NCBI GenBank assembly: GCA_937901445.1
Contig: CALDHY010000028.1
Location: 1-19,262, forward strand
Length of the DNA: 19,262 bases
Direction: 5' to 3'
Source: an uncultured Selenomonadales bacterium
Lineage (GTDB): Bacteria > Bacillota > Negativicutes > Selenomonadales > Selenomonadaceae
Of this stretch, positions 7,133 to 15,449 are shown one piece after another. Both the position numbers and the translations under genes were made by a program. Position 1 is the first letter of the stretch, and each line of letters opens with the position of its first letter. Below the pieces are notes generated by a model. The model worked only from the letters and a program-made list of their open reading frames with translations. It did not search any database and had not been told where the DNA came from.

Positions 7133-8233
7133 CTATTTCGCCAATTCCAAAATTAAATCTGCGATTGTTGCCGCCGCTTGCGGTTTTCCCAAACTCAAAC
7201 TTGCCGCCGCCATTTTTTTTAATTCGGCGGGATTTTCTAAGAGTTCATTCAAGTTTTGGGATAAAATTTCTGCGTTTAAATCTTTGTTTAAAATCATACG
7301 CGCCGCGCCGACTTTTACCAATGCTTGAGCGTTAAATTCTTGATGATTTTCAGCGGCGTAGGGGAACGGAATTAAAATTGAAGGTACGCCCCGCGCTGTC
7401 AATTCAGCAAGCCCTGTAGCTCCTGCGCGAAAAATTGCAAGGTCTGCCATTGCCATTGCTTGCGGCATATTGTACAGGTAGGGCACAATTTTAATATTTG
7501 GATTGTCAAAGTTAAAGCGGCCGTCTTTCAATTTTTGAGTAACTGAATCAAATTCGCCCTTGCCGGTAACGTGAAGAAATTGGGCGTTGCCTTTAGAATT
7601 TAACAGTACGTCAATCATAGCGTTGTTAATTGCGCGCGCGCCGCGACTGCCGCCGGAAATTAAGACTACCGGCTTATCTTCAGTAAAATTAAATTCCTTC
7701 AAGCCGTCAGATTTTTTAGCGGTTAAAACTTCAGAGCGAATTGGGTTGCCGGTATAAACTGTTTTTTCAGCAGGGAAATTTTTCAACGCAGGTTCAGTAC
7801 CGACTGCGATTTTATTTACAAACTTTGAAAGAATTTTATTTGTAATACCTGCAACGGCGTTTTGTTCCTGAATCAGCGTGGGAATTTTCATAAGTGCGGC
7901 GGCAAGCAGTACCGGTCCGCAAACATAACCGCCCGTACCAACTACAACATTTGGCTGAAATTCTTTTACAATCTTGCTTGCACGCTTGACGCTCAAAATT
8001 GCATCGGCAGCGCGTTTAAAATTTTCTAAAGTAAAATGACGTTCAAAGCCGCCCTCTAAACTTAGCGCAGTAAAATTTATTCCCGCCTTCGGTACAATAT
8101 CAGATTCAAGCCCCTGTTTAGTTCCAACGTACAAAAATTCGGCGTTCGGCATTTTCTTTTTTACGGCGTCAATCAAAGTCAGCGCGGGGTAAATGTGTCC
8201 GCCCGTGCCGCCGCCTGAAACAATTATTTTCAT
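7133..8233 (-). CDS. murG: UDP-GlcNAc:lipid I N-acetylglucosaminyltransferase MurG
   Basis: A 366-residue GT-B glycosyltransferase that converts lipid I to lipid II on the inner face of the membrane, the last cytoplasmic step of peptidoglycan precursor synthesis. The glycine-rich loop GGGTGGH (7-13) binds the lipid-linked acceptor. VVVGTGGYVCGP, SGGSRGARAIN and the donor-site segment GLAELTARGVPSILIPFP are all typical of the family. The ATG overlaps the stop of murD by 4 bases (ATGA), indicating coupling. In many bacteria ftsW lies between murD and murG; it is absent here, and murC and murB do not follow. The next gene downstream is the McrB-like ATPase, 12 bases on. Confidence 0.97.
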   Translation of the reverse strand: MKIIVSGGGTGGHIYPALTLIDAVKKKMPNAEFLYVGTKQGLESDIVPKAGINFTALSLEGGFERHFTLENFKRAADAILSVKRASKIVKEFQPNVVVGTGGYVCGPVLLAAALMKIPTLIQEQNAVAGITNKILSKFVNKIAVGTEPALKNFPAEKTVYTGNPIRSEVLTAKKSDGLKEFNFTEDKPVVLISGGSRGARAINNAMIDVLLNSKGNAQFLHVTGKGEFDSVTQKLKDGRFNFDNPNIKIVPYLYNMPQAMAMADLAIFRAGATGLAELTARGVPSILIPFPYAAENHQEFNAQALVKVGAARMILNKDLNAEILSQNLNELLENPAELKKMAAASLSLGKPQAAATIADLILELAK

Positions 8234-9594
8234 AGTGCATTAACAATCCTTTTAAAATCTTTGCCGCGTTGCTCGAATCCGTCGTACATATCGAAACTCG
8301 CGCAGGCAGGACTCAACAAAACAACTTGCGGAGCCTCTGCAATATTTTTGGCAAGTTCAACGGCTTTTTCCATTGAATAGCCCGCCTCAAGAATTTTTTC
8401 GGCAGGGAAATTATTTTTCAGTGCATCAGCTTTAAAACGCGCCGCCGCGTCTCCAACTAAAATTAAATAATCTACGCGCTGATTTACCAACTGCAAAAAG
8501 TCTGTTAAATCTGTAAGTTTATCGTCGCCGCCCGCAATTAAAATGATATTGCCGCTGAAAGTTTCCAACGCCTTAATCGCAGAATCTGTGTTGGTTGCCT
8601 TTGAATCGTTGTAATATTTTACGCCGTTAATTTCCCGCACAAATTCAATTCGGTGCTCAACGCCCGTAAACGCCTTTAAAACGCACGAAATATTTTCTGC
8701 GGTACAATTTACCAAAAAAGCCATTAAAGCCGCGCACAAGGCATTCTCGACGTTGTGAGAGCCTTTTATTCCAAGTTCGTCCACCGTGCAAAGTTCAAAA
8801 GTTTTGCCGCCGTAATTTATAACAAGTTTATCGCCGTCAAGGTACGCGCCTTCGTCCAAAATTTTTTTGCGGCTGAAGTAGACAACTTTGCATTTGGCGC
8901 GGTTTTTAATTTCCTGTACAAGTTCATCGTCGTAATTTAAAACCAAAAAATCGTCCGCTGTTTCTTGTGCAAAAATTTTTTCTTTCATAGCTTGATAAAC
9001 TGCCATTGTACCGTGTCTTTTCAAGTGGTCGGGCGTAATGTTCAAAATTGCCGAAATGTGCGGCTTAAAATTATTTGTAGCCTCCATTTGATAACTTGAA
9101 ATTTCCGCCGCAATACAACCGCCCGCGCCGGTTTCAAGTGCAACTTCAGAAAGTGCCACGCCGATATTTCCGCCTACTCCAACTTTTTTGTAAGCAGTTT
9201 CAAGTAAAAGCCCCAGCAAAGTTGTAGTGGTAGTTTTGCCGTTGGTGCCGGTAATTGCGCAAATTGGAGACTGCGCCAAATTATAAGCAAGTTCAACTTC
9301 ACTGATAACGGGAATATTTTTTTGAAGTGCAGATTGTAAAATTGGAACGCGCAAAGGAACGGCGGGCGAAACAATAATTAAATCGACGCCGTTTAAAAGT
9401 TCTTCAGTTTGTGCGCCGAATTTTAAATTTATTCCCACATTGCGCAATTCGTCAAAATTATATTTTAAATCAGATTCGTTTTTGGCGTCGCTAAGTGTAA
9501 CATTTGCGCCGAATTTTTTTGTAACTTTTGCCGCTGCAAAGCCGCTGATACCCGCGCCAATTACGAGGATATTTTTATTTGTAAATTCAATCAA
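8230..9594 (-). CDS. murD: UDP-N-acetylmuramoylalanine--D-glutamate ligase MurD
   Basis: A 454-residue cytoplasmic ligase that adds D-glutamate to UDP-MurNAc-L-Ala using ATP. The N-terminal Rossmann-like domain opens with NILVIGAGISG (8-18). The ATP-binding P-loop is GTNGKTT (116-122), and HNVENALCA plus NDSKATNTDS mark the central and C-terminal Mur-ligase domains. Length is normal. The start is TTG at 9594, with AAAGGAG about 10 bases upstream; the next residues, IEFTNKNILVIG, fit the usual beginning of MurD. It is the first gene of the five-gene operon ending in dprA. I see no convincing promoter between it and element B at 9640. Confidence 0.96.
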   Translation of the reverse strand: MIEFTNKNILVIGAGISGFAAAKVTKKFGANVTLSDAKNESDLKYNFDELRNVGINLKFGAQTEELLNGVDLIIVSPAVPLRVPILQSALQKNIPVISEVELAYNLAQSPICAITGTNGKTTTTTLLGLLLETAYKKVGVGGNIGVALSEVALETGAGGCIAAEISSYQMEATNNFKPHISAILNITPDHLKRHGTMAVYQAMKEKIFAQETADDFLVLNYDDELVQEIKNRAKCKVVYFSRKKILDEGAYLDGDKLVINYGGKTFELCTVDELGIKGSHNVENALCAALMAFLVNCTAENISCVLKAFTGVEHRIEFVREINGVKYYNDSKATNTDSAIKALETFSGNIILIAGGDDKLTDLTDFLQLVNQRVDYLILVGDAAARFKADALKNNFPAEKILEAGYSMEKAVELAKNIAEAPQVVLLSPACASFDMYDGFEQRGKDFKRIVNAL

Positions 9595-9639
9595 ATTGGA
9601 AAAACTCCTTTATAAAATTTAAAATCCAAGATAAAGATT

Positions 9640-9808
9640 AAAAAGCCGCGCACCGCACTTCGTTTTTACCGGCAACGCTGAAATTTCTGCAACGCATGCA
9701 AACGTGGCGCAAACTTTAAATCGGTATAATCTTCAACGTGAAAAACGCAGGTGCGCGGCGATTCTTTCTTTTAGGCGGCTTTTCTTTCTTCTAAAGAAAG
9801 AAAAACCG
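9640..9808 (-). terminator. Composite structured 3' element B, same architecture as element A
   Basis: Read on the minus strand after the aminopeptidase stop, it opens with an AT-rich hairpin, arms around 9776-9790 and 9794-9808, 15 pairs with one mismatch. Next comes an AAAAGAAAGAA spacer, then a perfect 10-base stem GCCGCGCACC (9750-9759 with 9645-9654) closing a 95-base interior, and TTTTT (9644-9640). Inside, CGTTTTT (9661-9667) pairs with AAAAACG (9741-9747), and ACCG (9668-9671) with CGGT (9722-9725), so the interior is itself folded. The position and layout suit termination of the aminopeptidase transcript, but the long structured interior resembles a small RNA or repeat element. It almost fills the 225-base gap before murD. 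Confidence 0.6.
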
Positions 9809-9819
9809 TGTTAAAAAAA

Positions 9820-11220
9820 TTAAATTTCTTTCAAAAATGCAACATAACCTTTTTTAGTTTCGTAGACGTCAATTTTTGAAACGGCTTCCCAAGGGGCGTG
9901 CATTGAAAGTACAGCAACACCGCTGTCAATAACCTCCATACCGTAAACCGCCATAATATGAGCGATAGTACCGCCGCCGCCCAAATCGACTTTGCCGAGT
10001 TCGGAAAATTGGTAGCCGACGTTATTTTTGTCAAGGATAGCGCGCAATTTGCCGACAAATTCAGCATTGGCTTCACTTGCGCCGGATTTTCCGCGACTGC
10101 CGGTAAATTTATTGAAAACCATCCCTTTGCCCAAATATGCAACGTTTTTCTTATCGTAAGCAGAGGCGTAAAGTGCATCGTACGCGCTTGAAACGTCCGA
10201 ACTAAGCATAAACGAATTTTGCAAGGCGCGGCGCAGTGCCAATTCTGTATATTGCCCGCAAACGTTCATTAATTCGGCAAGCGCATTTTCAAAAAACTTT
10301 GACTGCATACCGGTTGCGCCGAAACTTCCAATTTCTTCCTTGTCAACCAAAAGACAGCAAGCCGTCCTGTCAAGATTTTCATTGGCAATTTCCAACATTG
10401 CAACAAGCGAAGTATAAGAGCAAACTCTGTCATCATGCCCGTAAGCTAAAACCATACTTTTATCAATGCCAAGTTCACGCGCCCTGCCCGCCGGTACAAG
10501 TGCAATTTCAGCCGAAAGAAAATCTTCAGGCTCAATGTTGTAATTGTCTTTGAGAATTTTTAAAACGCCCGCCTTGACGGATTCTTTGTCTTTTTCGTCT
10601 TTGAGCGGATAATTTCCAACCAGAATATCTAAATTTTCGCCCTCAACAACTTTTGTAGCGTCTTTCTTCATTTGTTCCTGCGCGAGGTGTATAAGTAAAT
10701 CTGTAACGCAAAAAACGGGGTCTTCAGGTTTTTCGCCAATATTAATTTTTATGGTTGTACCGTCTTTTTTGATAACGACGCCGTGCATTGCAAGCGGCAA
10801 GGTTACCCATTGATATTTTTTAATTCCGCCGTAATAATGAGTGTCAAGGTAAGCAAGCCCGCCGTCTTCATAAAGCGGATTTTGTTTCAAGTCAAGGTGG
10901 CAAGTGTCAATGTGCGCGCCCAAAATTTTCAAGCCGTTTTGAATAGGTTCACTGCCAATTTGAAAAAGTACAAGCGATTTATTCATAAAAGCATAATAAA
11001 CTTTATCGCCCGCGTTGAGGCGTTGACGATTGGAAATAACGTCGCGCAGATTTTTATAACCGAATTTTTCAGCCTGTTCAATCGCAAATTCAACGCTCTC
11101 GCGTTCAGTCTTACAGGTACTCATAAAGTCAATATAATTTTTATTGAGTTCCTCAAGATTTTTTTTATCTTCGTCAGTGTACTTGCTCCAAATTGAAGGC
11201 TTTTTTTCTTTGTCAGACAT
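9820..11220 (-). CDS. M18 family metallo-aminopeptidase
   Basis: A 466-residue cytoplasmic zinc aminopeptidase of the M18 family (yeast aminopeptidase I / bacterial ApeA-ApeB type), removing N-terminal residues from peptides and forming large oligomers in known members. The co-catalytic site residues are visible: H103 in GAHIDTCH, D264 in GHDDRV, E295/E296 in DKEEIGS, D342 in SSDV and H441 in SMHAPWE. I take the ATG at 11220. The upstream TTG at 11238 starts the AAGGAAG that serves as ribosome-binding site, so the longer reading frame is unlikely. It has its own predicted promoter (11254-11282) downstream of the obg terminator, and element B follows its stop. Confidence 0.93.
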   Translation of the reverse strand: MSDKEKKPSIWSKYTDEDKKNLEELNKNYIDFMSTCKTERESVEFAIEQAEKFGYKNLRDVISNRQRLNAGDKVYYAFMNKSLVLFQIGSEPIQNGLKILGAHIDTCHLDLKQNPLYEDGGLAYLDTHYYGGIKKYQWVTLPLAMHGVVIKKDGTTIKINIGEKPEDPVFCVTDLLIHLAQEQMKKDATKVVEGENLDILVGNYPLKDEKDKESVKAGVLKILKDNYNIEPEDFLSAEIALVPAGRARELGIDKSMVLAYGHDDRVCSYTSLVAMLEIANENLDRTACCLLVDKEEIGSFGATGMQSKFFENALAELMNVCGQYTELALRRALQNSFMLSSDVSSAYDALYASAYDKKNVAYLGKGMVFNKFTGSRGKSGASEANAEFVGKLRAILDKNNVGYQFSELGKVDLGGGGTIAHIMAVYGMEVIDSGVAVLSMHAPWEAVSKIDVYETKKGYVAFLKEI

Positions 11221-11253
11221 TTTAAAACTTCCTTTCAAAATTTATGCTGTAAA

Positions 11254-11282
11254 ATTTTACACGTCGTTAATTTTTTCTGCAA
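11254..11282 (-). promoter_or_regulatory. Predicted promoter of the aminopeptidase gene with palindrome at the -10
   Basis: On the minus strand TTGCAG (11282-11277) and TAAAAT (11259-11254) are spaced 17 bases apart. The leader to the ATG at 11220 would be about 27 bases. A perfect 14-base palindrome, TGTAAAATTTTACA (11248-11261), covers the -10, so a dimeric repressor could act here (inference). Confidence 0.5.
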
Positions 11283-11292
11283 GTAATTTGTG

Positions 11293-11325
11293 CAAAAAAA
11301 AATAGCAATACCCTTTAAAGTATTG
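11293..11325 (-). terminator. Intrinsic terminator of obg
   Basis: On the minus strand CAATAC (11325-11320) pairs with GTATTG (11311-11306), with weak inner pairs possible. A run of nine T follows (11302-11294) after CTA. It starts 16 bases after the obg stop codon and precedes the aminopeptidase promoter. The stem is AT-rich and so only moderately strong. Confidence 0.6.
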
Positions 11326-11341
11326 ACTTAAAAAATTACGG

Positions 11342-12686
<1,345 letters not shown>

Positions 12687-12709
12687 CCGTTGAGAAAATT
12701 CCCTAATCC

Positions 12710-13414
12710 CTATTTAGTGGCGTAAATTCCAAAAAGCGGCACTGAATCATATTCCAATTTTTTATCTTTGTGAACGAGTGGCGCAATATCTGAATCGAAA
12801 GTTACTTGCAAGCCGAGCGTTTCCAAAAGTTCAATATCCCAGCGCGGGCGATTGTGCGTGCTGATTCTCAAACTGTTTTTAATTTCGTTGCACTCAACTA
12901 ACATTTCATCTTCAACTTCGCCCTTCGCGCAGGTTTCATTGTTCAGAAAATTTTTATTGCCGTAATCTGAATCAAAATTCATCAGCACGCCGCCGCGTTT
13001 TAAAACTCTGTACCATTCTTTGTAAGCCTCCATTGCGTCGGGAAGTGTCCACGTCAAATTTCGGCTAATTACAACGTCAAAAATTTCTGGGTCAAAAGAT
13101 AATTCCTGCGCGTTCATTTTAAAAAAATCTGCGCGACAATTTAAATCTGAAATATTTTTTCTTGCCTCGTTTAGCATTTTACTTGACATATCAACGCCTG
13201 TAACTTCGTGACCAAGTTTTGAAAGTAACACGGCGAAAAATCCCGCGCCCGTTCCAACGTCCAAAACTTTTAAATTCTTACCGGCGGGCAAATGCTTTTT
13301 TATAATTTCATTCCACGCGGCAAAATCTGCGCCTTCAATTTCCATTCGTCGAACGCGGCTAAAATCTGCGCTGCGCGTATCCCAATATTTTTCAATTCGT
13401 TCACTGATTTTCAA
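12710..13414 (-). CDS. Class I SAM-dependent methyltransferase
   Basis: A 234-residue cytoplasmic methyltransferase of the Methyltransf_11/UbiE-like fold. Motif I is VLDVGTGAG (50-58), which binds S-adenosylmethionine. The acidic residue ending strand 2 is D75 in VTGVDMS, and FDVVISRN (112-119) is the motif IV region, followed by VLKRGGVLM as motif VI. The substrate cannot be inferred. The C-terminal third carries no extra domain that I recognise. The start is TTG at 13414 with GGGAG 7 bases upstream. The gene lies 13 bases after the small secreted-protein gene and is probably co-transcribed with it. No intrinsic terminator is evident before the obg promoter. Confidence 0.85.
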   Translation of the reverse strand: MKISERIEKYWDTRSADFSRVRRMEIEGADFAAWNEIIKKHLPAGKNLKVLDVGTGAGFFAVLLSKLGHEVTGVDMSSKMLNEARKNISDLNCRADFFKMNAQELSFDPEIFDVVISRNLTWTLPDAMEAYKEWYRVLKRGGVLMNFDSDYGNKNFLNNETCAKGEVEDEMLVECNEIKNSLRISTHNRPRWDIELLETLGLQVTFDSDIAPLVHKDKKLEYDSVPLFGIYATK

Positions 13415-13427
13415 ATAAATTCTCCCT

Positions 13428-13832
13428 TCAATATCCGAAAGTTAAAAGTTTCCAGCTGCCGCCGTTTTTACGGGCGAGCCACCATTGATAGTCTTTGTAT
13501 TCGCTGTCGGGATTGAATACGGTATTGGTTGTTTTTGAAACGTAAAAATCGCTGAAAAATTCTATGCACTGCGTGAAATTTTCATTTGGGCGTAAATCGT
13601 TTAACCATTTTAAATTTTCGGCACTGTTGCAGTTATCTCCCGCGTATCGAATATTTTTTAATTTACAGCCTTTCCACTTGCCAAATTGTTTCTTGACGAT
13701 TTTAATTGCCGAGTCCATTTCTGCTTGCGTGTAAATTTCCGACGTGCCGTAATTAATTTTAATTTTCGCCGATGCTTGATTAAACGCCAATAAAATTATC
13801 GCCACCGCTAAATAAATTGCAGCCCTTTTCAT
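13428..13832 (-). CDS. Small secreted protein of unknown function
   Basis: About 134 residues. The N-terminus has a basic start and a hydrophobic stretch ending at QASAK, a good signal-peptide and AxA-type cleavage pattern, so the mature protein of about 112 residues is exported. It carries two cysteines in the mature region near GDNC and the preceding KGCK, plus one in TQCIEF; a disulfide is possible. The pattern AEMDSAIKIVKKQF, then a central FFSDFYV and a C-terminal NPDSEYKDYQWWLAR with a final GY resembles an uncharacterised domain I recall from secreted and M56-linked proteins of clostridia; the family name is not certain. The ATG at 13832 is preferred over TTG at 13838 because GGCGGTGA lies 6 bases upstream. 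The methyltransferase follows 13 bases on. Confidence 0.75.
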   Translation of the reverse strand: MKRAAIYLAVAIILLAFNQASAKIKINYGTSEIYTQAEMDSAIKIVKKQFGKWKGCKLKNIRYAGDNCNSAENLKWLNDLRPNENFTQCIEFFSDFYVSKTTNTVFNPDSEYKDYQWWLARKNGGSWKLLTFGY

Positions 13833-13850
13833 TTTCAATCACCGCCGTAA

Positions 13851-13856
13851 ATTATA
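13851..13856 (-). promoter_or_regulatory. Perfect -10 element before the secreted-protein gene
   Basis: TATAAT on the minus strand lies between the putP terminator and the secreted-protein gene, with a predicted leader of about 12 bases before the ATG at 13832. The -35 at the expected distance is only a T-run left by the terminator, so the promoter is weakly supported or needs an activator. Confidence 0.4.
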
Positions 13857-13872
13857 AAGTTTCTCATTAAAT

Positions 13873-13892
13873 AAAAAAAGCCCCGTTAGGGG
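13873..13892 (-). terminator. Intrinsic terminator of putP
   Basis: On the minus strand CCCC-TAAC-GGGG is followed by C and seven T, starting 14 bases after the putP stop codon. It is a compact, classical intrinsic terminator. Confidence 0.8.
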
Positions 13893-13905
13893 TTGAAGTT
13901 GTATT

Positions 13906-15384
13906 TTAAATTTGACTTTTGCCGACTTTGTCGAAAGTTTCAAGAATATCTTTGTCAGGCTCCTTGTCAAGTTTGCTTACCACGTAAATTGCAACCAGTG
14001 AAAAAATAAAGCCCGGCACAATTTCATAAAGTTCAAACGGCGCAAAATTTTTCCACGCAAGAATAGTAACACCGCCGACAATTATACCGGCAATAACGCC
14101 AATTCTTGTAGTGCGTTTCCAAAATAAACTCATTAAAAGTGCCGGACCGAACGCCGCGCCGAATCCTGCCCATGCATAAGCAACCATATCCAAAATAAAA
14201 CTGTTGGGGTTGAATCCCAAATAAACGGCGATTGACGCAATGATTAAAACGGACGCACGAGAAATCCACACCAATTCAGATTGTGCCGCGTCTTTCCTAA
14301 GCAAAGTTTTATAAAAGTCCTGCGCGAACGCCGACGCCGCAACTAAAAGCTGTGAAGAAGCAGTTGACATAATCGCCGCCAAAACTGCAGATAAAACCAC
14401 GCCCGCGACTATTGGCGGAAATAAATTATTCGTCATTACAAGAAAAACTTTTTCGGCGTCCGTACCCTCAAGCGGCGTTGTCAAATAAACAGTTCCGACC
14501 ATTCCGACTGCAACTGCCGCCGCCAAACTCAAAATAACCCACGTCATTGCAATTCTTGTAGCCGGCGGAATTTCTGCCGTTGATTTTACCGCCATAAACC
14601 TAACCAAAATATGAGGTTGTCCGAAATATCCAATTCCCCACGCCATTAACGAAACTATTTCCAACGCAGAAATTGTCGAGCCGTCCGGCTTTAAAAACGG
14701 GTCGAACATTGACGCCTTGAAATTTGAAATTGCAGAAATTGTATCGCCGAAGCCGCCCAAACTCATTGCCGCGCAAGTTGGAACAAGCAAAATTGCAAAA
14801 AACATCATAACGCCTTGAATAAAATCTGTGCGACTGACCGCCAAAAATCCGCCAATTAATGTATAGAAAACTACCGAGCCCGCGCCCAGTAAAATTGCAA
14901 TTTGAAAATCTAATCCAAAAACCGTTTCAAACAATCTGCCCGCCGAAACAAAGCCGCTTGACGTGTACAAAATAAAAAATATCAAAATGAAAATCGCCGG
15001 TACAATCCTCAAAAGGTTGCTTGTATCTTTGTAGCGATTCTGCAAAAATTCAGGGAGCGTTAAAGCGTTGCCTGCAAGTTCAGTATATTTGCGTAAACGC
15101 GCCGCCACAAAACGCCAATTTGCCCAAGTTCCTATCGCAATTCCAACGGCTATCCAGCCCGCGTTTAAACCGGCAAGATATGCAAAGCCCGGCACGCCCA
15201 TTAACATCCAGCCGCTCATATCTGACGCTTCAGCAGAAAGTGAAGTTACCCACGCGCCCAATCTGCGGTTGCCCAAAAAATAATCGCTCATATTTTTTGT
15301 CTGCCGGTAATAGTAAACGCCTATTGCCATCATCAGCCCGATATAAAATACAAACGCATTGATTATCATTGCATCATTTGTCAT
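13906..15384 (-). CDS. putP: Sodium/proline symporter PutP
   Basis: A 492-residue membrane transporter of the SSS family with about 13 membrane helices, importing proline with sodium. SDYFLGNRRLG follows the first helix. AEASDMSGW places D55 and S57 at the same numbers as the sodium- and proline-site residues known in E. coli PutP, and GIGYFGQPHILVRFMA is another typical family segment. Length matches the family. The ATG at 15384 has GAGGAG 8 bases upstream. Downstream is a compact terminator; upstream is a hairpin with T-run that also contains a near-consensus promoter (15416-15444). The C-terminal tail, with SKLDKEPDKDI, is cytoplasmic and charged. Confidence 0.93.
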   Translation of the reverse strand: MTNDAMIINAFVFYIGLMMAIGVYYYRQTKNMSDYFLGNRRLGAWVTSLSAEASDMSGWMLMGVPGFAYLAGLNAGWIAVGIAIGTWANWRFVAARLRKYTELAGNALTLPEFLQNRYKDTSNLLRIVPAIFILIFFILYTSSGFVSAGRLFETVFGLDFQIAILLGAGSVVFYTLIGGFLAVSRTDFIQGVMMFFAILLVPTCAAMSLGGFGDTISAISNFKASMFDPFLKPDGSTISALEIVSLMAWGIGYFGQPHILVRFMAVKSTAEIPPATRIAMTWVILSLAAAVAVGMVGTVYLTTPLEGTDAEKVFLVMTNNLFPPIVAGVVLSAVLAAIMSTASSQLLVAASAFAQDFYKTLLRKDAAQSELVWISRASVLIIASIAVYLGFNPNSFILDMVAYAWAGFGAAFGPALLMSLFWKRTTRIGVIAGIIVGGVTILAWKNFAPFELYEIVPGFIFSLVAIYVVSKLDKEPDKDILETFDKVGKSQI

Positions 15385-15398
15385 CAGCTCAACTCCTC

Positions 15399-15431
15399 AA
15401 AAAAAATACCCGACAATTATAATTGCCGAGC
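15399..15431 (-). terminator. Hairpin with T-run ending the ABC-transporter operon
   Basis: On the minus strand CGGCAATT-AT-AATTGTCG forms a stem with one G-U pair (15428-15411), followed by GGTA and eight T (15406-15399). It starts 18 bases after the stop of the Sel1-repeat gene. A T-run on the other strand (15432-15439) makes it symmetric. The T-run ends only 14 bases before the putP ATG. Confidence 0.65.
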
Positions 15432-15444
15432 TTTTTTTTGTAAA
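15416..15444 (-). promoter_or_regulatory. Near-consensus promoter of putP overlapping the terminator hairpin
   Basis: On the minus strand TTTACA (15444-15439) and a perfect TATAAT (15421-15416) are spaced 17 bases apart. The -10 sits in the 12-base palindrome CAATTATAATTG, which is also the top of the terminator hairpin. A start near 15409 gives a leader of about 24 bases containing GAGGAG. The palindrome could double as an operator (inference). Confidence 0.55.
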
Positions 15445-15449
15445 GTTTG

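Noticed and set aside
7021..7335. Plus-strand frame spanning the murG/ATPase junction
   Set aside because: It covers the ends of two real minus-strand genes and shows no motif or start signal.
9595..9640. Promoter for murD in the 46 bases before its start
   Set aside because: TATAAA near 9613 overlaps the ribosome-binding site and no -35 is found at a workable distance, so I do not call it.
11221..11238. Longer N-terminus for the aminopeptidase starting at TTG 11238
   Set aside because: The extra codons consist of the AAGGAAG ribosome-binding site of the ATG at 11220.
11248..11261. GlnR/TnrA box at the aminopeptidase promoter
   Set aside because: The ends match TGT...ACA, but the dyad is 14 bases instead of the 17 of the known box.
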